24,883 nucleotides of DNA from JBEKYD01 sp049509915 (lineage in GTDB: Bacteria; Acidobacteriota; Terriglobia; Bryobacterales; Bryobacteraceae): positions 1-24,883 of the forward strand of contig JBEKZL010000217.1 of the NCBI GenBank assembly GCA_049509915.1, read 5' to 3'. The notes beneath the pieces are model-generated. The model had not been told where the DNA came from and searched no databases. It saw only the letters and a list, made by a program, of their open reading frames with translations. Positions 16,824 through 24,882 of the stretch are shown piece by piece; the stretch's first letter is position 1, and each line of letters opens with the position of its first letter. The position numbers and the translations under genes are program-made.

Positions 16824-16888
16824 GCACGCACTCGTGCGTGCCGTGTCGAGACTCTCTCGACACCCGCTCGTGTAGGGTGCGCCGAGCG
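16824..16888 (+). repeat. Triple-hairpin palindromic element
   Basis: Three stems follow one another: GCACGCA/TGCGTGC with a CTCG loop (16824-16841), GTGTCGAG/CTCGACAC with an ACTCT loop (16843-16863), and CGCTCG/CGAGCG (16865-16888). There is no T-run. The order recalls compact stem-loop repeats scattered in Solibacter-type genomes; copy number cannot be judged from this window. Confidence 0.5.
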
Positions 16889-16956
16889 TCGGCAAAAGTG
16901 CTCACGCGGCACGTGATCATGCCAAGTACCACTCCAGCCCATTCCGTTTGACCCCT

Positions 16957-16965
16957 TGCTACAAT
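16957..16965 (+). promoter_or_regulatory. Extended -10 before the alpha/beta hydrolase gene
   Basis: TGCTACAAT is an extended -10 with five of six hexamer bases, ending eight bases before ATG 16974. Transcription should start a base or two before the ATG, so the mRNA is probably leaderless. No Shine-Dalgarno sequence is present. Confidence 0.5.
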
Positions 16966-16973
16966 TTCTATCA

Positions 16974-17846
16974 ATGTACACCCGCGCCCTTGTGTTGGCC
17001 ATTGTCTCCGCCGCGCTGGCGGCCGGCGCCGCTATCGATCAAAAAGCCGTCGAATACGGGAGCCCCGGCGGCACTGCCCTTCTGCTCGACCTGCACGTGC
17101 CGGATGGCGCCGGGCCGTTCCCTGCGGCCATCCTGGTTCACGGCGGGGGGTTCGACGAGGGCAGCCGTAGCACCAACGTCCGGCCGCTGTTCGAGCCGCT
17201 GGCCGATGCCGGTTTCGCCTGGTTCAGCATCGATTACCGCATGGCGCCCAAGTTCCACTTCGCCGAAGCCAGTGCCGACGTGGCCAGCGCCATCCGTTGG
17301 GTAAAAGCCAATGCCGCCACTTACCACGTCGACACATCCAGGATCGCAATCGTCGGCGAATCCGCCGGCGGCTTTCTGGTTAACTGGGCCGGGACCCACG
17401 AGACCGTCGATACCAAAATCGCCGCCGTGGTGGATTTTTACGGTCCCGTGGATTATGGCAAACTGGCCGAGGCGCGGCGCGACCATCCCGAGCTGTTCAA
17501 TATGGCCACGATCAACCGCCATGCGGCCAATGGCGGCGGGATTCACTTCTTTGGGGCGGAGAAGCTGGATGCCGAGGGGCTGGCCAAGCTGCACAACGTC
17601 TCGCCTATCTTCGCCGTTCATCGCGGCATGCCGCCGTTCCTGGCCATTCATGGGAACAAGGACGACCAGGTGCTCTACGAACAATCGGTGACGCTATGCG
17701 AGGCCATGCGCAAGGTGGGCGCGAGCTGCCAGTTGGTTACTATCGAGGGCGGCGGCCACGGCATGTCGGGCTGGCGCGAACCGGCCATGCAGCACTGGAA
17801 AACCGAGATGATCGCCTGGCTCAAACGGACATTGAGGGTGCCGTAA
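16974..17846 (+). CDS. Secreted alpha/beta hydrolase (BD-FAE-like esterase)
   Basis: A 290-residue serine hydrolase with an N-terminal signal peptide (YTRALVLAIVSAALAAGAA). The oxyanion motif HGGGF, nucleophile S130 in GESAGG, D230 (GNKDDQV) and H262 (GGHGM) form a complete triad. The arrangement fits esterases related to carbohydrate acetylesterases and BD-FAE, acting outside the cytoplasm; the true substrate is not visible. ATG 16974 is chosen because the extended -10 ends eight bases upstream. The last 26 bases overlap the tail of the convergent hybrid kinase gene. It shares no operon with its neighbours. Confidence 0.9.
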   Translation: MYTRALVLAIVSAALAAGAAIDQKAVEYGSPGGTALLLDLHVPDGAGPFPAAILVHGGGFDEGSRSTNVRPLFEPLADAGFAWFSIDYRMAPKFHFAEASADVASAIRWVKANAATYHVDTSRIAIVGESAGGFLVNWAGTHETVDTKIAAVVDFYGPVDYGKLAEARRDHPELFNMATINRHAANGGGIHFFGAEKLDAEGLAKLHNVSPIFAVHRGMPPFLAIHGNKDDQVLYEQSVTLCEAMRKVGASCQLVTIEGGGHGMSGWREPAMQHWKTEMIAWLKRTLRVP

Positions 17847-19458
17847 GCTGCCGGTTGGCGGCCGGCACGCGCCGCAGCGCCGCGATCAGTTCTTCCATGT
17901 CGATGGGCTTCGAGACGTAATCGTCCATGCCGGCATCGAGGCAGCGGTTGCGGTCTTCGGGAAACGCGGCTGCGGTCATGGCGACGATTCTGGGCTGACG
18001 CGCCGGCGGGCACTCGCGGCGGATGCGGCGGGTGGCTTCCAGGCCGTCCATTTCCGGCATCTGTACGTCCATCAGGACCAGGTCGTAATCGTGGAGGGCG
18101 ACCCGGTCGCACGCTTCGACGCCGTTGACCGCGAAGTCCGGCTGATAACCCAACTGGCGGAGCACGGCCTGGGCCAGTTTGCGGTTGACCGCATTGTCTT
18201 CCGCCACCAGCAGTCGTAGAGCCGGCAGCCCCGACGCACGCGCCCCAGCGATAGCGGGCCGGCGCAGGGTCGCGACCTCCGACCGGGCGGCGGCCGAGGC
18301 CGGAATGGAGAACCGGAACGTGGCGCCGTGGCCCACCTGGCTTTCCACCTTGATCGCACCGCCCATCTGGCGCACGATGGAGCGGCTGATGGCCAGGCCC
18401 AGTCCCGTGCCGCCAAACCTGCGGCTGATGGAAGCATCCACCTGGCGGAAGGATTCGAAGATGAGCTCCAGGTGCTCCGGTGCAATGCCGGGGCCGGTGT
18501 CGCTGACGGCGAAATCGATGTGGTGGCGCCCGTCTATTTCCTTGGTGGCGGCGACCGACAGCGAAACTCCGCCCTGGCTGGTAAATTTCACCGCATTGCC
18601 GAGCAGGTTGACCAGCACCTGGCGCAGGCGAGCGGCATCGGTCACGATCGTGGCCGGTGTGGACGGGTCGATGGTGAACGCCAGGCGAAGCCGCTTTTCC
18701 GCCGCGCGGGCCGCCAGCAACCCCACCACGTTTTCCACTAACCGGCGCAAATCGACGGGGGCGGATTCGAGCTCCAGGCGGCCGGCCTCGATTTTGGACA
18801 GATCCAGGATATCGTTGATGAGCGCGAGCAGCGCGTCGGCGCTGGAGCGGATGTTTTCGACGTAGTCCTGCTGATCGGAAGAAAGCGGCGTGGCGGCGAG
18901 CAGATCGGCGAAGCCGATGATCCCCGACATGGGAGTGCGGATCTCATGGCTCATGTTGGCCAGCATCACGGTCTTAGCGTGGTCGGCCGCCTCGGCCCGC
19001 AGCCGTGCCTGTTGGACCGCCGCTTCGTTGCGGCGGCGCGCGCGGCGTTGGCGCAAGGTGGCGGCAGCCTCGCCCAGCAGAACCGAAACCTGCTCGGCGC
19101 GCTCGGGAGAAACCTCGTTCTCGGTCTCGACGATCAGCCTTCCCTCGACCTCGGTTTCCACTCGCACCGGCAGATCGAGGCCGGCTGCCGCGACCAGCGG
19201 CGAATCGGAAGCCACTTCCAGCGGCAGATCCGCCAGACCCGATTCCGCCACCGGCGCCGAAACCCAGGGACGGATGGCGCCATTGACCAGGCGGCCATAC
19301 CAGGCGCGGCGAAAACCGTATTGGTCCACGAAGGCCCCCAGCAAAGTCTGCCAGAGCATCTCGTCGGAAGCTTCTTCATCGCTCCCGCGAAGAGCCACCA
19401 GAACGCACTGGAAGGCAATCAGGTCGGAGAGCTTCTGCTCCAGGTCGAGGGCCAGCAT
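17821..19458 (-). CDS. Soluble hybrid histidine kinase (GAF-like, HisKA, HATPase, receiver)
   Basis: A 545-residue protein with no transmembrane helix. The N-terminal part (about 1-135) looks like a GAF-type sensor with a following helical linker. The HisKA domain has H171 (SHEIRTP), and the HATPase domain has VNLLGNAVKFT, SDTGPGI and GGTGLGLAIS. The C-terminal receiver domain has phospho-acceptor D464 (LVLMDVQMPEMDG) and a KPI motif. ATG 19458 is chosen because it lies one base after the stop of the GGDEF gene, and the longer upstream frame only mirrors that gene. Phosphate probably moves to the receiver; no Hpt or output domain is nearby. Confidence 0.92.
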   Translation of the reverse strand: MLALDLEQKLSDLIAFQCVLVALRGSDEEASDEMLWQTLLGAFVDQYGFRRAWYGRLVNGAIRPWVSAPVAESGLADLPLEVASDSPLVAAAGLDLPVRVETEVEGRLIVETENEVSPERAEQVSVLLGEAAATLRQRRARRRNEAAVQQARLRAEAADHAKTVMLANMSHEIRTPMSGIIGFADLLAATPLSSDQQDYVENIRSSADALLALINDILDLSKIEAGRLELESAPVDLRRLVENVVGLLAARAAEKRLRLAFTIDPSTPATIVTDAARLRQVLVNLLGNAVKFTSQGGVSLSVAATKEIDGRHHIDFAVSDTGPGIAPEHLELIFESFRQVDASISRRFGGTGLGLAISRSIVRQMGGAIKVESQVGHGATFRFSIPASAAARSEVATLRRPAIAGARASGLPALRLLVAEDNAVNRKLAQAVLRQLGYQPDFAVNGVEACDRVALHDYDLVLMDVQMPEMDGLEATRRIRRECPPARQPRIVAMTAAAFPEDRNRCLDAGMDDYVSKPIDMEELIAALRRVPAANRQLTAPSMSV

Positions 19459-19459
19459 T

Positions 19460-20524
19460 TCAGCGCCCCCCCGGACTGTTTCCCCCGGCCTCGACTGGCT
19501 GCAAACCCTGGCGCGCGCGGCGAAGCAATTCTTCCCCGCTCTCGCCGCGCTTATAGGGCGCGGCATTGACGGCCACGCGGGAGCGCAGCGCCACGTTCTC
19601 GCCGAGTTCGGCGGTTTGGTATTTAGTGGTGAAGAATGTCCGGCAGGTGTGGCGCGCCAGTTCCAAGGCGATCGGCGTCGACCCCAGCACCACCGCCAGG
19701 AATTCGTGCGCGCTCCAGCGATAGACCTTGTCTTCGTCGCCGTAGCGCTCGTGCAGCAAATGGGCAAAAGCGCGCAGCAGTTTATCGCCGAATAGCGGCC
19801 CGAACCGATCGTTGATTTCTTTGAGCCCCTCAACGCTATAGAGCAGGACCGTTACCGGACCCTTCTCTTCACCGAGCTTGGCCAGGTGCCGCTCCGCCTC
19901 GCGCCGGCTGCCCAAGCCCGTCAGCCGGTCGATGGAGGAATCGGTGCGCGCCATCTCCAGGCGCTGCCGGAATCCGGAGATCTGGGTTTCGAAGCGGCGG
20001 GCCGTTTCGTCGCTGTCGCGACAGATCTCGTCGGCGAACTGGTGGAGTTTAGCGGCGTCTTCCCGGAGCCTGCGGCGCAGATCGCCGACGTCTTCCACGC
20101 GGGCGAGCTCGCCAAAATCGTCGGCCAGCCGGGCGAGCGCGGACTTATGCTTTTCGCCGTGGCCTTTGAACCCCTTAACGGCGTCGGCAACGGTAGTGAC
20201 AACTTCCTTGAGCGCCGCGTCCCTTTCGTCGATGGCGGCCTTGTTGGCGGCGTAAATCGCTTCCACCTGATCGACGCACGTCTTGCCGGCAGCGTCGATG
20301 GCGGCAGCTGGCAGGTCCGCGGTCTCGAAACTCACCGTCGCCCGCTCCAGATTCTCGCGGCAAAGCCCGGACAGGTCGGGATCGGCTGGCAAGGCGGTCT
20401 TGGGCAAGACTCCGGTCAAGCCGAGAAAGGCTTTGAGCAGGGATTTCAGGCGCGTGGCGACCTGGTCGGATACCTCGATTTCCTTGCGCAGTGAAATCAA
20501 TGAGCTATTTCCACCCTTATCCAC
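19460..20524 (-). CDS. GGDEF-domain protein with degenerate active site
   Basis: A 354-residue soluble protein with a mostly helical N-terminal region (about 10-190, charged and coiled-coil-like) and a C-terminal GGDEF domain beginning DRLTGLGSRRE at D199. The signature GGDEF is replaced by S271-A272-H273-E274-F275. The metal-binding aspartate motif normally reading D.D.FK.IND is here SVEGLKEIND. Cyclic-di-GMP synthesis is therefore unlikely; a regulatory or GTP-sensing role is an inference. The long frame begins at GTG 20524. TTG 20500, ten bases after GGTGG, is an alternative start that would remove eight residues. The stop is one base before the kinase ATG, indicating translational coupling. 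Confidence 0.85.
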   Translation of the reverse strand: MDKGGNSSLISLRKEIEVSDQVATRLKSLLKAFLGLTGVLPKTALPADPDLSGLCRENLERATVSFETADLPAAAIDAAGKTCVDQVEAIYAANKAAIDERDAALKEVVTTVADAVKGFKGHGEKHKSALARLADDFGELARVEDVGDLRRRLREDAAKLHQFADEICRDSDETARRFETQISGFRQRLEMARTDSSIDRLTGLGSRREAERHLAKLGEEKGPVTVLLYSVEGLKEINDRFGPLFGDKLLRAFAHLLHERYGDEDKVYRWSAHEFLAVVLGSTPIALELARHTCRTFFTTKYQTAELGENVALRSRVAVNAAPYKRGESGEELLRRARQGLQPVEAGGNSPGGR

Positions 20525-20588
20525 TCAGAGGGTAACAGGGAGGTCGGAATTCTGAATAGTTGCGAATGGTTAACCCTAGAGCGGCGCT

Positions 20589-22235
20589 TTAGTTGCGGCT
20601 AGGGTCCGCGGGTGGAAAAGGCTTGGGTACTGGGATCATGGCGCGGTCGATCAGCGCCGCAACCGCGGCGATTTCCTCGTCGAGTGGACGATCCACGGTA
20701 ACCAAGGGGCTCACGGCGCGAACCGCTGCATGCATGGCGCGGGTGGCGGGCGCCAGCCGGGCGGCGCCGCCGCGCAACTCGGCCGCCTGGGCCGAAGCCA
20801 GCAGCGTCATGGCCACCACGTCGCGCAGCTTGGCGCTCATTTCGAAAGCCGTGAGCGCGGCGTGGGTTCCGAGGCTCACCACGTCCTGGTTGTACTGCTC
20901 GGTGGGCAAGGTGTGAATCGACGAAGGCGCGCTCTGCTGCCGCAGGGAAGTGACCAGGCTGCTATGGCACAACTGCAACCCCTTGAAACCCTGATGGAGG
21001 CCGGGGTTGGGGCTGAGCGAATTGGGCAGACCGCGCGAGAAGCGCGAGTCCATTAGCAGGGCGACGATGGAGTGCAGCCAGTTGGCCAGGGTCGCGATGT
21101 CGATTTTCATGCCGTCCAGGAAGCGGGCGATGTGGCCGCCGTAGAAATTGCCGGTGTGCAGCACGTCGCCGGTTTCCGGGTCGACGAGGGGATTGTCGTT
21201 GACGGAATTTACTTCGCGTTCCACCACTTCGCGCACGGCTCCGAGCGAATCCCACATGGGGCCGAGGCCCTGCGGAACGCAGCGCAGGGAGTAAGGCGCC
21301 TGCAGCGATTCGGGGGCGGCTTCGACCGAATCCTGCCGGCGCGCCAGCGCGCCGGTACGCGCCACGCGGGCGCGGATTTGTTCGAGAGCGGGGGAAAGTG
21401 CCGAGCCTTCGAGCAGTTGGCGCATCATGGCAGCGACGGCGATCTGGCCAGGATGGCCTTTGACGGACTGAATGCGCGGATCGTAATAGTCGGCCGAGGA
21501 ACCCAGAGCTTCCGCGGCCATGGCAATGGCGCCCAGAGCGACGGAGAAGGCGGATTCCACCTGCGCCAGCGCCAACGCCGCCAGCGCCGTCATCATCGTG
21601 GTGCCGTTGAGCAGCGCCAGACCTTCCTTGGCCTCCAGCGTGAGCGGAGCGAGACCGATGCGCCGGAGGGCTTCGGCCGCGGGAATCGTCGCGCCATCGA
21701 CCAGAACCGTGCCTTCGCCGCACAGGCAACTGGCAATATAGCAGGTGGGAATCAGGTCGCCCGAAGCGCCCACCGAGCCGTATTCGGGCACCAGTGGGGT
21801 GACGCGGTGGTTGAGGAATTCCACCAGGTGGAGCGCCGGGCCGACCCGCGCCGAAGACCATCCGAACGCGAGCGCGTTGACGCGCAGGAGCATGGAGGCG
21901 CGCACTACTTCCGGCGGGAGGCAGCGGCCAACTCCGGCCTTGAGCATGCGCAGCAGGTTGGTCTGCAAATCGCCCAGCTTGCTGGGCGGGATCTGGTAAT
22001 GCGCATTGCCGCCGAACCCAGTGGTGACGCCGTAGATCGCCTCGCCCTGCGCCAGCTTGTCGAGCAGCAAGGCCCGGCTGCGGCGCATGCGTGCCTGGGC
22101 TGCTTCGCTCAACCGGACCTCGGCGTAATCGCGGGCTACCGCCATTACGCCATCGAGAGAAAGCCGGCCGGTGCCACCGACCACGACGGGAGCGGCCGTG
22201 CCAGTCGCCGTCCCGGGCAGGGTTTCACAAGTCAT
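20589..22235 (-). CDS. Aromatic amino acid ammonia-lyase (MIO enzyme, PAL/TAL-like)
   Basis: A 548-residue enzyme (from ATG 22235) that removes ammonia from an aromatic amino acid. The catalytic Tyr is Y68 (YGVTTGFG) and the self-forming MIO cofactor comes from A157-S158-G159 (GSVGASGDL). NDNPL and GNFYGGH are also present. The C-terminal motif EQYNQDVVSLG (from E446) is the PAL/TAL version and not the QEDHVSM of histidine ammonia-lyase. The selectivity pair is M97-L98 (NLLRMLKAG), where PAL usually has Phe-Leu and TAL His-Leu. The product could be a cinnamate or a beta-amino acid. AAGGTGG before ATG 22235 supports this start; GTG 22244 is less likely. It precedes the GGDEF gene by 64 bases. 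Confidence 0.9.
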   Translation of the reverse strand: MTCETLPGTATGTAAPVVVGGTGRLSLDGVMAVARDYAEVRLSEAAQARMRRSRALLLDKLAQGEAIYGVTTGFGGNAHYQIPPSKLGDLQTNLLRMLKAGVGRCLPPEVVRASMLLRVNALAFGWSSARVGPALHLVEFLNHRVTPLVPEYGSVGASGDLIPTCYIASCLCGEGTVLVDGATIPAAEALRRIGLAPLTLEAKEGLALLNGTTMMTALAALALAQVESAFSVALGAIAMAAEALGSSADYYDPRIQSVKGHPGQIAVAAMMRQLLEGSALSPALEQIRARVARTGALARRQDSVEAAPESLQAPYSLRCVPQGLGPMWDSLGAVREVVEREVNSVNDNPLVDPETGDVLHTGNFYGGHIARFLDGMKIDIATLANWLHSIVALLMDSRFSRGLPNSLSPNPGLHQGFKGLQLCHSSLVTSLRQQSAPSSIHTLPTEQYNQDVVSLGTHAALTAFEMSAKLRDVVAMTLLASAQAAELRGGAARLAPATRAMHAAVRAVSPLVTVDRPLDEEIAAVAALIDRAMIPVPKPFPPADPSRN

Positions 22236-22290
22236 TTCCGCCACCTTACCTCATAACACCACTTTACAGAGGTGCTGCTTGTCTGGTTTC

Positions 22291-22319
22291 AGAGTAAGCG
22301 GGAATTGAGCTGGTGTCAA
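22291..22319 (-). promoter_or_regulatory. Sigma-70-type promoter of the ammonia-lyase gene
   Basis: On the minus strand a perfect TTGACA (22319-22314) is followed after exactly 17 bases by TACTCT (22296-22291), which keeps the key T, A and last T of the -10. The leader would be about 50 bases. This promoter would allow expression apart from the upstream S9 peptidase. Confidence 0.5.
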
Positions 22320-22356
22320 GATGCCAAATGGAGGCCTGTGGACGTATCTGAGCAAG

Positions 22357-24396
22357 TCAGAAAGCGTCGGGCGGCCGAGCGGCGGAGTTGCCGTTGAGAA
22401 ACCGGTCGAACCAGTAGCATTGCCAGTTCAGGCTCTCCACCAGGTGCTTGGGCTCGCCGGTGCGGGTGAGGTTGTGGTTTTCGCGAGGGAAGATCACCAG
22501 TTCGGCGTTCACTCCGTAGTGCTTCAGGGCGCGGAACCACTGTTCGCCCTGCTCGATGGGAACCCGAAAGTCGTTATCCGAGTGCAAAATCAGAGTCGGC
22601 GTCTTCACGTTTTTCGCATACTTCAGCGGGGACGCGTCCCAGTATTGATCAAAGTTGTCGAACAGGAACCCTCTAAAGTCGTCCTGGTGGCCGTAGGCAC
22701 CGTCGCGAGTGCCATCGTCACTGATGAAGTTGGAGACGCTGCGCAGGGTGACGGCTGCCTGGAAGCGGGTGGTGTGCCCCAGAATCCAATTGGTCATATA
22801 GCCGCCATAGCTGCCGCCGGTCACGCCCAGCTTCCCCGTATCGATCCACGGATTCCGGCGGACGGCGGCGTCCAGGCCGGCCATCACGTCCTGGTAATCC
22901 ATGCCGCCCCAGTTATTGACGATGCCGCTCTCGAACTTCTGCCCGTAGCCGGTGGAGCCGCGCGGATTGCAGAAGAAGACCGCCCAGCCGCGCCCGGCGT
23001 AGACCTGAAACTCGTGATACCAATCGACGCCGTATTGCCCCGCCGGACCTCCATGGATGCTCAGCACGAGCGGGTATTTCCTGCCGGGCTGCCAGCCGGC
23101 CGGCTTGACCAGGAAGCCGTCGATGTCCCAGCCGTCGCTGCTCTTGTAAGGCAGGCGTTCGACCGCGGCCAATTCCAGGCCGCTCCACAGGGCGGCGTTC
23201 AAGTGGGTCAACTGTCGCTCGGCGCCACCCTCGAGAGCGGATACATATAGATCGTCGAGGTGCTCGAAATCGTTGGCCAGATAGGCCATCGCGCCGGACT
23301 TAGAGTTGGCGTCCACGGCATGGACCGCGCGCTCGCCCCTGGTGATTTGGATGGCCTTGCGCGTGTCAAGGTCGACGCGAAACACATGCAGGGTTCCCTT
23401 GACGCCGGCTTCGAAGCTCAGCTCGCGGGGGCCTGGTCCCCAGCGGAGCGCGGTGGGAATGAGGTCAAAATCGTCGGCCGCGAGGCGCGCTTTGGCACCG
23501 CCCGCCGCCGGGGCGATATAGAGCTTCGGAAAACGGCGCCTCTGGGCCTCCCCGGTGAACGCGATCTCGCCTCCATCGGGCGACCAGCGGGGCTCGGCGT
23601 CGCCGAATTCATGGTCGGAGATGCCGACCAGCGGACCGCCGTCGGCCGGGATCACCCAGATATTCTTGGCGTGGCTGTCGTCGAACTCGTGGCCGGTGCG
23701 GTCGCTGACGAAGGCGATGCGAGTGGAATCGGGCGACCATTGCGGATCGGTATCGTTCCAATCCTGGCCCGAGGTGATCTGATTAGCGGCGCCGGTCGAG
23801 GCATCGATCACAAAGATGTGGCTGCGCTTGTCGTCGAACCAGCCGGTGTCGTTGAAATTGTATAGAACATGGAGATAGTGGCGGACGTCGCTCGGGCGGG
23901 CGGGGGGCGCCACGTTATCGCTGGGACCGGTGCGGCTGAGAGCCACAAGGCGCTTGCCGTCGGGGGACCACTGCGGCGCGCTGGCGCCGTTGGTCAGGTG
24001 CGTCAAAACCCGCGCCTCGCCGGCAGACATGGGAAGGATGCAGATCTGCGCACGGGCAGGTTCGCCCGGCGCCGGCGCGGGACGGCTGGAGAGGAACGCC
24101 AGGCGCGAGCCATCCGGGCTCCAGCGGGGCGAATTCGAGCTGACACCTTCCGCCGTGAGACGCCGCGGCGCCGACTGGCCATCGGCAGCGACCACCCAGA
24201 TGGAGCTGTCGCGGCGGTTGCGGGCCCGGTCGATGGTGGTGACCACATAGGCCACCAGTTTGCCATCCGGCGAGAGGCGCGGGTCGCCGGCGGATTCAAA
24301 GGCGAAATAGTCCTCGGCGGTGACGCCGCGTTTGGCGGCAGCGGGAAGCGCGAGGAATGCGAGGACGCAAACAGCGAATGTCGTACGGCGGCGCAT
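22357..24396 (-). CDS. S9-family prolyl-oligopeptidase/acylaminoacyl-peptidase-like enzyme
   Basis: A 679-residue exported serine peptidase with a signal peptide (1-21, FAVCVLAFLALPAAA), a beta-propeller made of TolB/WD40-like SPDG repeats (about 35-400), and a C-terminal alpha/beta hydrolase domain. The triad is S529 (GGSYGGY), D609 (HSDNDFRV) and H641 (ENHNLTR). HGGPAGQYG near 450 is the family's oxyanion motif. It likely trims peptides in the periplasm, and together with the S53 peptidase suggests growth on protein. ATG 24396 opens the signal peptide, but a good ribosome site is not seen close to it. The ammonia-lyase gene lies 121 bases downstream with its own promoter. Confidence 0.94.
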   Translation of the reverse strand: MRRRTTFAVCVLAFLALPAAAKRGVTAEDYFAFESAGDPRLSPDGKLVAYVVTTIDRARNRRDSSIWVVAADGQSAPRRLTAEGVSSNSPRWSPDGSRLAFLSSRPAPAPGEPARAQICILPMSAGEARVLTHLTNGASAPQWSPDGKRLVALSRTGPSDNVAPPARPSDVRHYLHVLYNFNDTGWFDDKRSHIFVIDASTGAANQITSGQDWNDTDPQWSPDSTRIAFVSDRTGHEFDDSHAKNIWVIPADGGPLVGISDHEFGDAEPRWSPDGGEIAFTGEAQRRRFPKLYIAPAAGGAKARLAADDFDLIPTALRWGPGPRELSFEAGVKGTLHVFRVDLDTRKAIQITRGERAVHAVDANSKSGAMAYLANDFEHLDDLYVSALEGGAERQLTHLNAALWSGLELAAVERLPYKSSDGWDIDGFLVKPAGWQPGRKYPLVLSIHGGPAGQYGVDWYHEFQVYAGRGWAVFFCNPRGSTGYGQKFESGIVNNWGGMDYQDVMAGLDAAVRRNPWIDTGKLGVTGGSYGGYMTNWILGHTTRFQAAVTLRSVSNFISDDGTRDGAYGHQDDFRGFLFDNFDQYWDASPLKYAKNVKTPTLILHSDNDFRVPIEQGEQWFRALKHYGVNAELVIFPRENHNLTRTGEPKHLVESLNWQCYWFDRFLNGNSAARPPDAF

Positions 24397-24735
24397 AGGC
24401 TTCAGGTTGAACCCTCTTTCCGAGCCGGCTGCGCCATGCGTAAACGACTCCTCTCTTCGATCATCCTAATCGTTCGGCAGACTTGAAGCAACAAGAGCGA
24501 CGCTGAATTGGCCCTGGTGCGCGCGGGTCCTCCCGGACCCGCCTGTCCCCGAAGAATCGAGCGCACGCCAGCCCCGACAAGCCGGCCAGAGGGGCGGCTG
24601 CGTTCCAGGAGGTCCGCCCTACGAGTTGTGCGGGCTTCGATATGGAGAAGTTACTTAAGTGGCCCACGGGCATACTTAGAGCAGAGTCCGCTCCACGGTG
24701 CCCTAAACGAACGTGTTTTTCGCGGTCCGGCGGCC
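24397..24735 (+). repeat. Intergenic region with palindromic element
   Basis: No gene is seen in this 339-base stretch. It holds a strong hairpin (GCGGGTCC/GGACCCGC with a TCCC loop, 24523-24542) and a second partial palindrome (GGCGG near 24592, CCGCC near 24615). Their style resembles the hairpins at 7333 and 8045. The S9 peptidase promoter candidate (24463-24491) lies in the left part. Confidence 0.45.
24463..24491 (-). promoter_or_regulatory. Candidate promoter of the S9 peptidase gene
   Basis: On the minus strand TTGCTT (24491-24486) and TAGGAT (24468-24463) are 17 bases apart. The -10 keeps four of six and the -35 three of six consensus bases, so this is a moderate match. The leader would be about 60 bases. 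Confidence 0.35.
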
Positions 24736-24882
24736 TCAGGCGGCCTTACGGAGGGGCTTTTGGGTCGCCTGGAGGAGCTTTTTGGCTTCGGCGAGGCGGA
24801 TCTGGTGGGTGGCGAGGCGGGCGATTTCGGGGATTGAAAAATCAAATTGCGGGGGGAGGGCCTGGCGCGGATAGTCGCGCGC
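24736..24882 (-). CDS. C-terminal tail of an unidentified protein (truncated by the window edge)
   Basis: The minus-strand frame is open from the right edge to a TGA at 24736-24738 and gives 48 residues. It starts ARDYPRQALPPQFDFSIPEI and has an amphipathic helix-like tail (LATHQIRLAEAKKLLQATQK, then a basic PLRKAA). The start lies outside the window. I do not recognise the family. The codon pattern and the regular helix periodicity make a real gene more likely than a chance frame. Confidence 0.5.
   Translation of the reverse strand, partial: ARDYPRQALPPQFDFSIPEIARLATHQIRLAEAKKLLQATQKPLRKAA

Noticed and set aside
16948..16965. TTGACC as the -35 of the hydrolase promoter
   Set aside because: Only six bases separate it from TACAAT, so it cannot act as the -35 of that -10; the extended TG motif explains the promoter better.
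19459..19833. Upstream extension of the hybrid kinase frame
   Set aside because: It overlaps the GGDEF coding sequence in another frame and is Cys/Trp/Arg-rich; ATG 19458, one base after the GGDEF stop, is a better start.
21072..22256. Plus-strand frame of 394 codons opposite the ammonia-lyase
   Set aside because: It is a shadow of a gene with a clear MIO motif and has no recognisable domain.
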